A stretch of 64,000 nt of DNA from Winogradskyella schleiferi (GCF_013394655.1 NZ_CP053351.1:3574001-3638000); one strand, 5' to 3'. Counted from the stretch's first letter, positions 16,987 to 26,960 are shown. The notes: generated by a model from the sequence alone, not told the origin. Numbers and translations: made by a program.

Positions 16987-19410
16987 ATGGAATCAATGAT
17001 GATTTACATGCCAATCGCTTTGGCTGCTTTAGGATTAATTTACATGATGGTAAAAAAATCATGGGTTATGAAACAAGATGCTGGAGATGGCAAAATGAAA
17101 GAAATTTCAGATCATATCTACGAAGGCGCACTCGCATTCTTGAATGCTGAATATAAATTATTGGCTGTTTTTGTAGTCATAGTCAGTGTACTTTTAGCTG
17201 TTGTTTCTTTTATAGTTCCAACAACCCATTGGCTAATCGTAATCGCCTTTATCTTCGGCGCTGTGTTTTCTGCATTCGCTGGAAATATAGGAATGAAAAT
17301 AGCAACTAAAACTAACGTCAGAACAACACAGGCTGCACGTACAAGCTTACCAAACGCTCTTAAAATCTCTTTTGGTGGAGGAACCGTAATGGGTCTTGGT
17401 GTTGCAGGTTTAGCAGTACTTGGATTAACTGTATTCTTTATTATATTTTTCCATGTGTTTATGGGTGGTGTATGGACAAACACTATGGATATGACCATTG
17501 TTTTGGAAACCTTAGCTGGATTTTCACTTGGAGCAGAATCTATCGCCTTATTCGCAAGAGTTGGTGGCGGAATCTACACAAAGGCTGCCGATGTTGGTGC
17601 AGATTTAGTCGGTAAGGTTGAAGCTGGAATCCCTGAAGATGATCCTCGAAATCCTGCAACTATTGCAGATAACGTTGGTGATAATGTAGGTGATGTTGCT
17701 GGTATGGGAGCCGATTTATTTGGGTCTTATGTAGCAACCGTTTTGGCTGCCATGGTTTTAGGAAATTATGTTATTAAAGATATGGGAGGTAATATTTCTG
17801 AATTAGGATTCGGAGGTATTGGCCCAATTTTATTACCAATGGCCATTGCAGGTGCAGGAATCATCATTTCAATCATCGGAACGATGTTGGTGAAAATTAA
17901 GAATAATGACGCAAAAGAAGCTCAAGTTATGAGTGCTTTAAATGTTGGTAACTGGACTTCAATAGTTTTAGTGGCGGCATCTTGTTTTGGCTTATGTGTC
18001 TACATGCTGCCAGAAACCATGAAAATGGAATTCTTTGGTGAAGGTTTACAGGAGATTTCAAGAATGCGCGTATTCTATGCTACTTTAGTTGGTCTATTTG
18101 TAGGTGCTGTTATTTCTTCGGTAACTGAATATTATACAGGTTTAGGTAAAAAACCAATCTTAAAAATCGTACAACAATCCTCTACTGGAGCAGGAACAAA
18201 TATCATCGCAGGTTTGGCAACAGGAATGATTTCTACATTCCCATCCGTATTGTTATTTGCTGGAGCGATTTGGGCATCTTATGCTTTTGCAGGATTCTAT
18301 GGTGTGGCTTTAGCCGCTTCTGCAATGATGGCAACTACAGCAATGCAATTAGCGATTGATGCTTTCGGACCAATCTCTGATAATGCTGGCGGAATTGCCG
18401 AAATGAGTGAACAAGAACCGATCGTAAGAGAACGTACAGATATTTTGGATTCTGTTGGTAATACAACGGCAGCTACAGGAAAAGGGTTTGCTATTGCTTC
18501 TGCTGCATTAACATCATTAGCGCTATTTGCGGCTTATGTGACTTTTACAGGTATCGATGGTATTAACATTTTTAAAGCACCTGTTTTAGCGATGTTATTC
18601 GTTGGTGGAATGGTACCAGTTGTATTTTCTGCTTTAGCTATGAATGCTGTTGGAAAAGCGGCCATGGAAATGGTACAGGAAGTACGTCGTCAGTTTAGGG
18701 ATATTCCAGGTATTATGGAAGGTACAGGACAACCAGAATACGATAAGTGTGTGGCAATTTCGACTGAAGCCTCTTTAAAGGAAATGATGTTACCAGGTTT
18801 ATTAACCATTGGTTTCCCATTGGCTATTGCCTTTATTCCTATGATTTTTGGAATGGATCCTTTAGCGATTGCTGAAATGTTAGGTGGCTATATGGCTGGA
18901 GTTACCGTTTCTGGTGTACTTTGGGCAATTTTCCAAAACAATGCTGGAGGTGCATGGGATAATGCCAAGAAATCTTTTGAAGCTGGTGTAGAGATTAATG
19001 GTGAAATGACCTTTAAAGGTTCTGAAGCGCATAAAGCTGCGGTCACTGGTGATACGGTTGGAGATCCTTTTAAGGATACTTCTGGTCCTTCAATGAACAT
19101 CTTAATTAAGCTGACCTGTTTAATCGGTTTAGTGATTGCACCTATTTTAGGAGGTCATACCGAAGAAACTGGTTTAGCAAGTATTGAGGAAGAAGTTTCT
19201 ATAGAAATGACCGTTGATTCCGAAGATATGGCCAAAGCTACTGTCGATTATTCTATAATGACGAATGGCGAAAAAGTAATGGAAACTATTATTTTTGAAG
19301 GCACTAAATCTCAAGTAGAAAATTCATTAAAAACTTTTGAAGCCTCATTGACCAACGAAGCAGGTGACGTTGAAAAAGTGATTGAAAAGATAGATATCAC
19401 TAAAGGGTAA
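16987..19410 (+). CDS. hppA: Membrane-bound pyrophosphate-energised ion pump (K+-dependent type)
   Basis: This integral membrane enzyme couples pyrophosphate hydrolysis to export of H+ and/or Na+. The substrate-binding block [28 protein letters not shown] is followed by [19 protein letters not shown]. The segment [10 protein letters not shown] has alanine where K+-independent enzymes have lysine, which marks the K+-dependent subfamily; Na+ versus H+ cannot be decided by eye. At 807 residues it is somewhat long: after the last helix about 80 soluble residues ([17 protein letters not shown] to the end) form an unusual acidic tail. ppa lies immediately upstream. Confidence 0.95.
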   Translation: MESMMIYMPIALAALGLIYMMVKKSWVMKQDAGDGKMKEISDHIYEGALAFLNAEYKLLAVFVVIVSVLLAVVSFIVPTTHWLIVIAFIFGAVFSAFAGNIGMKIATKTNVRTTQAARTSLPNALKISFGGGTVMGLGVAGLAVLGLTVFFIIFFHVFMGGVWTNTMDMTIVLETLAGFSLGAESIALFARVGGGIYTKAADVGADLVGKVEAGIPEDDPRNPATIADNVGDNVGDVAGMGADLFGSYVATVLAAMVLGNYVIKDMGGNISELGFGGIGPILLPMAIAGAGIIISIIGTMLVKIKNNDAKEAQVMSALNVGNWTSIVLVAASCFGLCVYMLPETMKMEFFGEGLQEISRMRVFYATLVGLFVGAVISSVTEYYTGLGKKPILKIVQQSSTGAGTNIIAGLATGMISTFPSVLLFAGAIWASYAFAGFYGVALAASAMMATTAMQLAIDAFGPISDNAGGIAEMSEQEPIVRERTDILDSVGNTTAATGKGFAIASAALTSLALFAAYVTFTGIDGINIFKAPVLAMLFVGGMVPVVFSALAMNAVGKAAMEMVQEVRRQFRDIPGIMEGTGQPEYDKCVAISTEASLKEMMLPGLLTIGFPLAIAFIPMIFGMDPLAIAEMLGGYMAGVTVSGVLWAIFQNNAGGAWDNAKKSFEAGVEINGEMTFKGSEAHKAAVTGDTVGDPFKDTSGPSMNILIKLTCLIGLVIAPILGGHTEETGLASIEEEVSIEMTVDSEDMAKATVDYSIMTNGEKVMETIIFEGTKSQVENSLKTFEASLTNEAGDVEKVIEKIDITKG

Positions 19411-19526
19411 ACGTTAATAACTTTTACGTTTTGTAGTAGGCCATAGACTATAGAGATAAGGCTTACGACTTTCATGAAGCTAATAACAATGCTTTTTTTC
19501 AGATTTTAAAAGTCTTAAATAAGATT

Positions 19527-19560
19527 ACCAAAAAAACCCTGTTTTCAGGGTTTTTTTGGT
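19527..19560. terminator. Bidirectional terminator between hppA and rsmG
   Basis: ACCAAAAAAACCCTG, a short TTTT loop, then CAGGGTTTTTTTGGT. A- and T-runs on both sides serve both convergent genes. Confidence 0.85.
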
Positions 19561-19585
19561 CAATCTAATAAGCGTCTAGAATAGC

Positions 19586-20215
19586 TTAAACTTTATATTT
19601 TAAAGGCAAATAAATCACTTTTTTAGTATCAAAAAACGGCTCTTCAAAATAATCGGATAGCAAAAAGGCCTTGACGGTTTTATACTGTTTTAATTCTTCA
19701 GTTAAATCCCCACCTTTCAAATATAGGACACCATTTTTTAAATCGTTTTTTTGGGTTTTGGCGATTTTTCCCTTGACCCATTTTGTAAATTCTGGCATGG
19801 TAGTTACCGCTCTACTTACAATAAAGTCAAAGGTTTCATCGATGGCCTCTACTCTACTGTGTGTTGTTTTTATATTGGTAAGCCCAATAGCTTCACTAAC
19901 AGCATTAATTACCTTTAATTTTTTATTGATACTATCTACCAAATGAAATTGGCATTCTGGAAATAAAATAGCCAAAGGCACACCTGGAAACCCACCTCCT
20001 GTGCCCACATCTAAAATTGAAGAATTAGCTTTAAAATCAATTACTTTCGCTATTCCCAATGAATGTAAAACATGCCTTAAGTAGAGTTCGTCTATGTCTT
20101 TACGGGAGATCACATTTATTTTGCTATTCCAATCTTTGTACAAACCATCTAAAGCTTTAAATTGTTGAATTTGGATTTCGGTTAGATTCGGGAAGTATTT
20201 TAGGATCAATTCCAT
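19586..20215 (-). CDS. rsmG: 16S rRNA (guanine-N7) methyltransferase G
   Basis: RsmG (GidB) methylates G527 of 16S rRNA using SAM. The motifs are WNSKINVISRKDIDELYLRHVLHSL, the SAM-binding loop LDVGTGGGFPGVPLAILFP, and FDFIVSRAVTTMPEF. The chosen start is ATG at 20215. The open frame reaches 20233 only with a TTG codon that lies inside the -7 box at 20231-20238, so the longer form cannot be right. The final length of 209 residues fits the family. Confidence 0.96.
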   Translation of the reverse strand: MELILKYFPNLTEIQIQQFKALDGLYKDWNSKINVISRKDIDELYLRHVLHSLGIAKVIDFKANSSILDVGTGGGFPGVPLAILFPECQFHLVDSINKKLKVINAVSEAIGLTNIKTTHSRVEAIDETFDFIVSRAVTTMPEFTKWVKGKIAKTQKNDLKNGVLYLKGGDLTEELKQYKTVKAFLLSDYFEEPFFDTKKVIYLPLKYKV

Positions 20216-20230
20216 TTTTAATAATTTCAA

Positions 20231-20238
20231 CAAAAATA
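20231..20238 (-). promoter_or_regulatory. -7 box of rsmG (TATTTTTG)
   Basis: On the minus strand TATTTTTG lies 15 nt before the ATG at 20215. It fixes the start codon by excluding the upstream TTG. Confidence 0.75.
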
Positions 20239-20255
20239 GTTAATTTTTAATTTGA

Positions 20256-20429
20256 GAATTCATCTTGACTTTTTCTATTCAGTTTAAAACGGATTTAATT
20301 TGCCCAAATTTCAGCTATTTCTTATGCCTAGCAATGCTATGTCTTTCAAAAAAAGTTTCATCTGAACTAATTTATTCTCTCCCGATAGCTATACGGGATC
20401 GGATAAACATAAAAAATCAAGATGAGTTC
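20256..20429. mobile_element. 174-bp MITE-like element, copy 1
   Basis: The ends are inverted: GAATTCATCTTGACTTTTT on the left against reverse-complemented GAACTCATCTTGATTTTTT on the right (17 of 19 match). The right part includes a hairpin CCCGATAGCTATACGGG (20381-20397). A second copy of nearly the same length lies at 33735-33909. No convincing coding frame or target duplication is visible. It sits between the rsmG and desaturase promoters. Confidence 0.75.
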
Positions 20430-20476
20430 TGTATAATTTTACGTTAATGGATTAGGGTTACTTTTTATTTATTAAC

Positions 20477-20484
20477 TATCTTTG
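20477..20484 (+). promoter_or_regulatory. -7 box of the desaturase gene (TATCTTTG)
   Basis: TATCTTTG matches TAnnTTTG 55 nt upstream of the ATG and just downstream of the MITE-like element. Confidence 0.7.
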
Positions 20485-20539
20485 CTTTGTTATAATGAAT
20501 TAAAACCCCTTACGTTATAGCAATAAATACCTTAGACTA

Positions 20540-21637
20540 ATGGCACAACAAACTGTAAAGTTCTCTAGAATAGATTCTGCAAAGTTCTTTAGAACCCTAA
20601 ACAAACGCGTAAATAATTATTTCAAAGAAAACAATATTAAAAAAACAGGTAACTGGAAGCTTTACATTAAGGCTGTAATAATGTTTACCTTATTACTCGG
20701 CCCACTAGTTTTGTTGTTGACGGTTGATAATTTACCTGGCTGGATACAAATTCTATCAATGGTTGTTATTGGTATCGGAATGGCAGGCGTAGGAATGAAT
20801 GTGATGCACGACGCCAATCATGGTTCGTTTTCCAGCAAAAAATGGGTCAATAAACTCATGGGAAGTAGCATTCACATCTTAGCTGGTAATGATTACAACT
20901 GGAAAGTACAGCACAATGTATTACACCATACGTACACCAATATTCAAGGTCATGATGAAGATATCGATGCTGGACGGATTATTCGGTTCTCTAAGCATTC
21001 CAAATGGCTTAAAATTCATAAATACCAAAGATATTATGCCTTTTTATTATATGGATTGTTGACCGTTAATTGGGCAATAACAACAGATTTTAAGCAAACT
21101 TACCAATATCTTAAAAGAAAATTGTCTTATGGCGATTTCCCGAATCCAGCTACACAATGGACCAAGTTAATTATAGGTAAGATATTATATTATTCCATTT
21201 GGGTGGTTTTACCTTTAGCTTTAGGTTACGCGTGGTGGCAAGTTTTAATCGGCTTTCTAATTATGCATTATACAGCTGGAATGATATTAAGTGTTATTTT
21301 TCAATTGGCGCATGTAATGCCAAATACAACGATGCCATTACCTGATGAAAATGGCACCATGAAAAACACTTGGGCCATTCACCAACTATTTACAACGTCT
21401 AATTTTTCACCTAAAAGCTGGATAGTAGAGTTTTATACTGGTGGTTTGAACAGGCAAGTTGAACATCATTTATTTTCGAATATAAGCCATGTGCATTATA
21501 AACACATTGCTAAAATAGTGAGAGAAACGGCTCATGAATTTAGTTTACCTTACAATGAATACAATTCTATTTGGACAGCTATAGCAGAACACTATCAGCA
21601 ATTAAAACAATTAGGTATGAAGCCAAGTATGGCCTAA
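20540..21637 (+). CDS. Membrane fatty-acid (acyl-CoA/acyl-lipid) desaturase
   Basis: This di-iron membrane desaturase introduces a double bond into fatty acyl chains, useful for membrane fluidity in the cold. The three histidine boxes are present: HDANH (about 90-94), HNVLHH (about 125-130) and QVEHH near residue 310. Four hydrophobic segments lie at about 42-62, 67-90, 200-225 and 225-250. The layout resembles the linoleoyl-CoA/front-end-like group of Bacteroidota, but without a fused cytochrome b5. Regiospecificity cannot be read from the sequence. It is followed after 30 nt by an aminotransferase, possibly co-transcribed. Confidence 0.93.
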   Translation: MAQQTVKFSRIDSAKFFRTLNKRVNNYFKENNIKKTGNWKLYIKAVIMFTLLLGPLVLLLTVDNLPGWIQILSMVVIGIGMAGVGMNVMHDANHGSFSSKKWVNKLMGSSIHILAGNDYNWKVQHNVLHHTYTNIQGHDEDIDAGRIIRFSKHSKWLKIHKYQRYYAFLLYGLLTVNWAITTDFKQTYQYLKRKLSYGDFPNPATQWTKLIIGKILYYSIWVVLPLALGYAWWQVLIGFLIMHYTAGMILSVIFQLAHVMPNTTMPLPDENGTMKNTWAIHQLFTTSNFSPKSWIVEFYTGGLNRQVEHHLFSNISHVHYKHIAKIVRETAHEFSLPYNEYNSIWTAIAEHYQQLKQLGMKPSMA

Positions 21638-21667
21638 TATTATTCCCAGAAAAAATAACACAACCAC

Positions 21668-22852
21668 ATGAATCAACTTTCGGATAGAATTAATAACCTA
21701 GCCACATCAGCTACGCTCGCCATGGCAGCAAAAGCCAGAGAATTAAGAGCAGAAGGCAAAGATATTATTGGATTAAGTTTGGGCGAACCCGACTTTAACA
21801 CACCAGACTTCATTAAAGATGCCGCTATCGAAGCCATTAACCAAAACTACAATAGTTATTCTCCTGTTGATGGTTATGTGGAATTGAAACAAGCGATTAT
21901 TACAAAATTCAAACGTGATAATCACCTCAATTATACACTACCACAGATTGTGGTTTCAACAGGTGCAAAACAATCTTTGGCAAATATTGCCGCTGTGATG
22001 CTTAACCCAGAAGACGAAGTTATTTTACCTTGTCCATATTGGGTAAGTTATAGTGACATTGTAAAATTGAGCGCTGGTGTTCCTGTGGAGGTTCAAACCT
22101 CAATCGATACCGATTTTAAAATGACAGCAGCGCAATTGGAAGCTGCCATTACGCCTAAAACCAAAATGATTTGGTACAGCTCGCCTTGTAACCCAAGTGG
22201 TTCTGTTTACAGCAAGGAAGAATTGAGAGCCTTAGCGGATGTCTTAAAAAAGCATCCTAATATTTATGTGGTTTCAGATGAAATTTATGAGCATATCAAT
22301 TTTAAAGGCGGTCATTTTAGCATGGCTGAATTTGAAGATATGTATGATAGAACCATTACCGTAAACGGCGTGTCTAAAGCGTTTGCTATGACAGGCTGGA
22401 GAATCGGTTACATAGGCGCACCAGATTGGATCGCTAGGGCATGTAACAAAATGCAGGGACAGATTACAAGTGGCGCAAATTGTATTGCGCAACGTGCCGT
22501 AATTACCGCTTTAGAAGCAGATCCTTCCAGTATAAAATATATGGTAGATCAGTTTAAGGAACGACGCAAGCTCATCCTTAATTTATTAGGCGAAATTGAC
22601 GGTTTCAAAACTAATGAGCCAGAAGGTGCATTTTATGTATTTCCAAATGTCTCAGCATATTTTGGAAAAACCATCAAAGGAAAAACAATCAATAATGCAT
22701 CAGACTTTTCTTTATTCTTATTAGAAGAGGCTTTAGTTGCTACAGTTACCGGAGAAGCCTTTGGAAATCCTGATTGTATAAGAATTTCATATGCAGCATC
22801 GCAAGATGATATAAAAGAAGCAATAAAACGCATAAAAACTGCTTTGAGTTAA
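21668..22852 (+). CDS. Class I pyridoxal-phosphate aminotransferase (aspartate aminotransferase type)
   Basis: The 394-residue protein is a fold-type I aminotransferase of the Iγ aspartate aminotransferase group. It shows LSLGEPDFNTPDFI at the N-terminus, STGAKQSLAN, the cofactor contacts NPSGSVY and SDEIYEH, and the Schiff-base lysine K237 in SKAFAMTGWRIGY. It would exchange amino groups between aspartate (or an aromatic or prephenate-type substrate) and 2-oxoglutarate. The exact substrate is not certain. Confidence 0.93.
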   Translation: MNQLSDRINNLATSATLAMAAKARELRAEGKDIIGLSLGEPDFNTPDFIKDAAIEAINQNYNSYSPVDGYVELKQAIITKFKRDNHLNYTLPQIVVSTGAKQSLANIAAVMLNPEDEVILPCPYWVSYSDIVKLSAGVPVEVQTSIDTDFKMTAAQLEAAITPKTKMIWYSSPCNPSGSVYSKEELRALADVLKKHPNIYVVSDEIYEHINFKGGHFSMAEFEDMYDRTITVNGVSKAFAMTGWRIGYIGAPDWIARACNKMQGQITSGANCIAQRAVITALEADPSSIKYMVDQFKERRKLILNLLGEIDGFKTNEPEGAFYVFPNVSAYFGKTIKGKTINNASDFSLFLLEEALVATVTGEAFGNPDCIRISYAASQDDIKEAIKRIKTALS

Positions 22853-22884
22853 ATTAACTAAATCAGTTAAGTAAATAATTATTG

Positions 22885-22949
22885 AAGACCTGTTAGTTTT
22901 GTTTTGTTGGCTGTGCGCAGTCGAAGTCAAAACCTGACAGGTCTTTTTT
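22885..22949 (+). terminator. Terminator after the aminotransferase, with a repeat in its loop
   Basis: AAGACCTGT at 22885-22893 pairs with ACAGGTCTT at 22937-22945, followed by T residues. The large loop carries the dispersed motif CTGTGCGCAGTCGAAG. It also lies at the 3' end of the minus-strand small membrane protein gene. Confidence 0.6.
22909..22928. repeat. Dispersed CTGAGCGCAGTCGAAG-type motif, copy 1
   Basis: GGCTGTGCGCAGTCGAAGTC matches copies at 39231-39250 and, on the opposite strand, 51741-51756. Confidence 0.6.
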
Positions 22950-23208
22950 ATTTGTAAAATAGCATCCAAACCAAGACGGCAATTATGATAGCAGTTAATC
23001 CGATGACTTTTACCCAATGCATTTGATTTTCTTTTTTCAATTTGCGTCTAATTTCTATTAATTGCTCTGGTGCAGCTTTAGGAAAATCGTATTCAGGCTT
23101 TCTGCTTTTCCCATAACCTCCTAGTGACTTTCTAAATCTTTTTGATTTATCAAGCATTATGCGCTTGTTACTATTTACAACAGAAATCATTGATTCTCCT
23201 AGTGGCAT
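22948..23208 (-). CDS. Small single-span membrane protein (paralogue A)
   Basis: This 86-residue basic protein has one C-terminal membrane helix (about 64-84). The soluble part shares a clear pattern with the 94-residue neighbour at 23235-23519: MISVVNSN against MITSVRNN, KSLGGYGKSRKPEYDFPKA against NRLGGFNSDKKTEYDLPKA, and WVKVIGLTAII against LLKVIGLTLIL. The two are tandem paralogues. Topology is probably N-in with the tail in the inner membrane. Function unknown; a named family was not recognised. Confidence 0.7.
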   Translation of the reverse strand: MPLGESMISVVNSNKRIMLDKSKRFRKSLGGYGKSRKPEYDFPKAAPEQLIEIRRKLKKENQMHWVKVIGLTAIIIAVLVWMLFYK

Positions 23209-23234
23209 AATTCACAATTTTCTTTATCTAAAAA

Positions 23235-23519
23235 TTAATAGGTTAATAATTCGGTAATTCCATCTGCCGAATACAAAAACAGATATACAAGACCAATACA
23301 TAGAATTAAAGTCAACCCTATAACTTTTAATAGTCGAACCTTTCGTTCTTCCTTTATCCGTTTAGCAATGACTTTGAGTTGTTTAGTAGTAGCTTTAGGT
23401 AAATCATATTCTGTTTTTTTATCAGAATTAAAACCACCTAATCTGTTTTTCATTCTATCGCGTTTAGAAAGCAAATTCAAATTATTTCTAACGCTAGTAA
23501 TCATTGCTCCTGCAGACAT
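23235..23519 (-). CDS. Small single-span membrane protein (paralogue B)
   Basis: The 94-residue protein is a paralogue of the gene 26 nt downstream. It has the same basic N-terminus, the LGGF...EYDLPKA motif (about 27-43), a charged helix (IAKRIKEERK), then a membrane helix (about 64-83) and a short C-terminal tail. The conservation between copies argues that both are real genes despite their size. Function unknown. Confidence 0.72.
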   Translation of the reverse strand: MSAGAMITSVRNNLNLLSKRDRMKNRLGGFNSDKKTEYDLPKATTKQLKVIAKRIKEERKVRLLKVIGLTLILCIGLVYLFLYSADGITELLTY

Positions 23520-23651
23520 AGTTTCTAAGTTTTAAAAGGTTGAAATGGTGTAATGCGTATAGCGTACGTATATTTAAAAAATACTACCGTAGCTATAAAA
23601 GGCACAAATTTATGTGTCAGTTAAACGTTCAGAATATGATGCTACTCGTTT

Positions 23652-23900
23652 TTAGAACAAAGCAATTAAAGCAATGGCGAATACAGATAATTTCAAGATT
23701 ACAGCTGTATGGTTTACCATATTTAATTGAGACGCCTTAAGTCGTTGTCTAATTCCAAATACAGATGCTGAAGATGGTTGGCTGAAATTTTTTCTTACAA
23801 CAGATTTGTAATTTGAATTCAATAACCCGTCTGTTGTAAAATGAGATACCTCGATGGGTTCTGGTAAAGATTCTAACGATGTGTTTAATACTAATTCCAT
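23652..23900 (-). CDS. Small single-span membrane protein, third member of the run
   Basis: The 82-residue protein on the same strand has a similar plan: a soluble N-terminus, SQPSSASVFGIRQRLKASQL as a basic stretch, and a C-terminal membrane helix (about 66-82). Similarity to paralogues A and B is weak and limited to layout, so relatedness is only suggested. ATG start with a clean upstream gap. Function unknown. Confidence 0.55.
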   Translation of the reverse strand: MELVLNTSLESLPEPIEVSHFTTDGLLNSNYKSVVRKNFSQPSSASVFGIRQRLKASQLNMVNHTAVILKLSVFAIALIALF

Positions 23901-24061
23901 GATTGATAATTTAATTGGTTATACTAATAAGACGCACAACAATTAAAAATGTTACAAGCCGTGTTGCAACTATAGCGTTAACTTTAAGGGTTTTATATTC
24001 AGAATATCAGTATTAATATAGGCTAGCTATAATTTGAAAATCTTGAAAAAAAGTTGAAAAT

Positions 24062-25564
24062 TTATCGGTTTCGCCAAAAGAAAGGCGTCAATAATATCAG
24101 AACTGTAAACAATTCCAATCGACCAATAAGCATTAAAAAGGAAGCCCACCATTTTCCCAAGGGTGGTAATGCTGCGTAATTATTTACAGGACCGAAATCA
24201 CCCAAGGCAGGTCCCACGTTTCCTAAACTCGAGGCCGAAAGCCCGATTGCAGATGTAAAATCCATCTGAAACATAGAAAATACCAACGCACCAATTATAA
24301 AAGATAACATATACAGGATGAAGAATCCTAATACGTTAAATACAATATCCTTAGATACCGACTTTCCGTTATAACGAACAGGTAAAATCGCATTAGGATG
24401 CAACGCACGTTTAAATTCTATAAAGCTATTTTTAATTAAAATTAATTGTCGCATTACTTTTACACCACCAGATGTACTTCCTGCAGAACCACCTAAAAAC
24501 ATCAATCCAAAAAAGAAAACGGTTAAAAATGGTGTCCACAAGGTATAATCAGCGGTTACAAAACCTGTTGTTGTAATCACACTTAACACCTGAAAAAGCC
24601 CATGTCTTATAGCACTTTCTCCTTGACCTAACACCATAGGATGATCAATAGACGACAAGGATAAATCTGCCCTGAAATAGATTAAAACTGCAGCAATTAT
24701 TGTAAAAACAGCTATGAATTTAAAATAAAGCTTAAATTCTTCATCTTGTAAAACCTTGCCGACCTTTCCTTTAAAAAGGTAATAACTCAACACAAAGTTA
24801 GTACCAGCCAAAAACATAAAAAATATGATAATATACTGTATCGCAGGATTATCGTTCCAATAGGCGACACTCGCATTTTTTGTTGAAAAACCACCAGTGG
24901 ACAAGGTACTCAATGCATGGTTAATCGCATCGAAAAAAGACATACCAGCAATTTGCAACAAAATGGTTTCAGCAACTGTATAACCAACATAAATTAACCA
25001 TAAACGTTTTGCTGTATCTGTGATTCTTGGATGTAATTTATCGCCTCCAGGTCCTGGTGCTTCGGCCGCAAATAATTGCATGCCTCCAACACCCAATAAT
25101 GGCAAAATGGCTATAGCCAGTACAATGATTCCCATACCACCAATCCAATGGGTGGTACTTCTCCAAAATAATACACCTTCCGGGATGATTTCAATATCAT
25201 TTAAGATACTCGCGCCTGTTGTGGTATAACCTGACATGGTTTCAAAAAAAGCATCTGTGAATGATGGAATGGCTTCTGTAGCAACATAAGGCAAAGTGCC
25301 CGATAACGACATCACTATCCAACCGAAAGCAACAACAATATAACCTTCGCGTTTGTTCATTTCTTTGCGATGGTCTTTTGTTCTGTACATTGCTATGGCA
25401 CCTAATAAAAGTGTCGCCAATCCCGCCAAAAACAACTCAATAGTTACACCATCTTTATAAATAAGACTGATTAAAGTGGCAATAAGCATAAAGCCACCAT
25501 TAAACAATAATAGCAGTCCAAAAAAATGAAAGATAATTTTATAATTGAGTTTTATACGAGACAT
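24062..25564 (-). CDS. trkH: Potassium uptake protein, TrkH/KtrB family
   Basis: This is the membrane channel subunit of a Trk/Ktr potassium uptake system. The 500-residue protein has about ten membrane helices. Selectivity-filter-like segments appear in four repeats: SGYTTTGAS, LSTLSTGGFSTKN, SVITTTGFVTADY and SASSLGNVGPALG. It follows trkA by 15 nt in the same operon. The TrkA-type protein binds nucleotides and gates this channel. Ktr-like Na+ dependence is possible but not readable from the sequence. Confidence 0.96.
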   Translation of the reverse strand: MSRIKLNYKIIFHFFGLLLLFNGGFMLIATLISLIYKDGVTIELFLAGLATLLLGAIAMYRTKDHRKEMNKREGYIVVAFGWIVMSLSGTLPYVATEAIPSFTDAFFETMSGYTTTGASILNDIEIIPEGVLFWRSTTHWIGGMGIIVLAIAILPLLGVGGMQLFAAEAPGPGGDKLHPRITDTAKRLWLIYVGYTVAETILLQIAGMSFFDAINHALSTLSTGGFSTKNASVAYWNDNPAIQYIIIFFMFLAGTNFVLSYYLFKGKVGKVLQDEEFKLYFKFIAVFTIIAAVLIYFRADLSLSSIDHPMVLGQGESAIRHGLFQVLSVITTTGFVTADYTLWTPFLTVFFFGLMFLGGSAGSTSGGVKVMRQLILIKNSFIEFKRALHPNAILPVRYNGKSVSKDIVFNVLGFFILYMLSFIIGALVFSMFQMDFTSAIGLSASSLGNVGPALGDFGPVNNYAALPPLGKWWASFLMLIGRLELFTVLILLTPFFWRNR

Positions 25565-25579
25565 ACGATCTACTTACAA

Positions 25580-26929
25580 TTAAGAGAAAAATGCTTCAAC
25601 TTCAGAAATGGAACGTGGCAAACAACAAACCACCACACGATCACCTGCATCAATTTTAAAGTCACCTAATGGAATCAACCCTTCTCCATCTCTAATAATA
25701 CCTCCAAAAATAGCGGAACGTGGAAATTTTAAATCCTTAATCTTCTTATTGGTGATTTTGGAATTAGGTTTTACCACAAACTCTAAAAGTTCAGCGTTCA
25801 TATTGGTTAACTTGGTCATTGCTACGACCTCGCCTTTTCTAATATATCTAAAGATATTATTGGCAGCCAATAATTTTTTATTGATTAAGGTATCGATACC
25901 TATGGATTGTGACAATTGATAATAATCCATATTCTCCACTAAGGCAATTGTTTTCTTTACACCCTTAGATTTTGCCAACAGACAAGACATAATGTTGGTT
26001 TCAGAATTACCAGTCACGGCAATAAAAGCATCCATGTCCGTAATGTTTTCTTCTTCTAATATTTCAACATTTCTACCATCACCACAAATTACTAAAGCAT
26101 TTGGCAAATCTTCCGCTAAATCTTCTGCAACACTCCGCTTACTTTCCACCAACTTAACATTAAATTTACTCGTACATAGGTCTTTTGCCGTTTTAAAACC
26201 GATTTGACTTCCACCAAGAATCATGATATCCTTAATATGGACTTTAACTTTTCCAGATAACTCAAACAATTCATCATCGCCACCTTTTGAAGTCATAAAA
26301 ACGACTTTATCACCTTCTTTAAAAATCGTATCTCCTCGTGGTATTATAGTATACTGCGTACCCAATCTCTGAATGGCGATTGGAATAAAGTGCAATTCAG
26401 GATATATTTCGGCCGCTTGTTTAACTGTTTTATCAACAAAAGTTGCCGTGCGTGACAAACGTAAACCCAACATGGTCAAAGCGCCATCTTCAAACTCATA
26501 AGTATCATTAAATCCATATTGATTCAGTAATAGCTCTATTTCTGAAGCGGCTAAGGATTCTGGCGAAATCAATTCATCAATTCCAAATTTCGAAAACCCA
26601 ACAGTCTCTTTGTTTTCAATAAATTCAGTATTGGAAATACGCGCAATGGTTCGTTTTGCACCTAATTGCTTTGCTAATACGCAAGCTGTAATATTTGTAG
26701 TTTCCGAAGACGTTACCGCAATAAAAAGCGCTGCAGTTTCGATACGTGCATCTCTTAGAATAGCAATTGACGTTGCATCACCTTTTATAGTTCTGATATC
26801 CAGATGCTCTCCTGCATATGCTAAACTATCTTTTTTAGTATCTATTAATGTGATTTCTTGTGACTCGTAAGATAAGAGTTTCGCCAAATGAAATCCTACT
26901 TCACCTGCACCTGCGATAATTATTTTCAT
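25580..26929 (-). CDS. trkA: Trk system potassium uptake regulatory subunit TrkA
   Basis: This cytosolic gating ring protein of the Trk potassium system has 449 residues holding two tandem RCK units. The first Rossmann domain starts at IIIAGAGEVGFHLAK (about 3-17) with its TrkA_C domain near 140-220. The second starts at DIMILGGSQIGFKTAK (about 233-248) with a TrkA_C domain near 370-449. It is the first gene of a two-gene operon with trkH and has a clear -7 box upstream. Confidence 0.96.
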   Translation of the reverse strand: MKIIIAGAGEVGFHLAKLLSYESQEITLIDTKKDSLAYAGEHLDIRTIKGDATSIAILRDARIETAALFIAVTSSETTNITACVLAKQLGAKRTIARISNTEFIENKETVGFSKFGIDELISPESLAASEIELLLNQYGFNDTYEFEDGALTMLGLRLSRTATFVDKTVKQAAEIYPELHFIPIAIQRLGTQYTIIPRGDTIFKEGDKVVFMTSKGGDDELFELSGKVKVHIKDIMILGGSQIGFKTAKDLCTSKFNVKLVESKRSVAEDLAEDLPNALVICGDGRNVEILEEENITDMDAFIAVTGNSETNIMSCLLAKSKGVKKTIALVENMDYYQLSQSIGIDTLINKKLLAANNIFRYIRKGEVVAMTKLTNMNAELLEFVVKPNSKITNKKIKDLKFPRSAIFGGIIRDGEGLIPLGDFKIDAGDRVVVCCLPRSISEVEAFFS

Positions 26930-26952
26930 TGTATTCTCTTCAAATGAACATG

Positions 26953-26960
26953 CAAATATA
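26953..26960 (-). promoter_or_regulatory. -7 box of the trkA-trkH operon (TATATTTG)
   Basis: A perfect TAnnTTTG on the minus strand, 23 nt before the trkA start codon. Confidence 0.72.

Noticed and set aside
20216..20233. Extended rsmG start at a TTG
   Set aside because: The TTG lies inside the -7 promoter box, so it cannot be translated from that promoter.
20381..20397. CCCGATAGCTATACGGG as an independent operator
   Set aside because: It lies at the same place in both copies of the MITE-like element, so it is part of that element.
20265..20447. Open frame inside the MITE-like element
   Set aside because: It crosses the terminal inverted repeat, has no family resemblance and is not conserved as a frame in the second copy.
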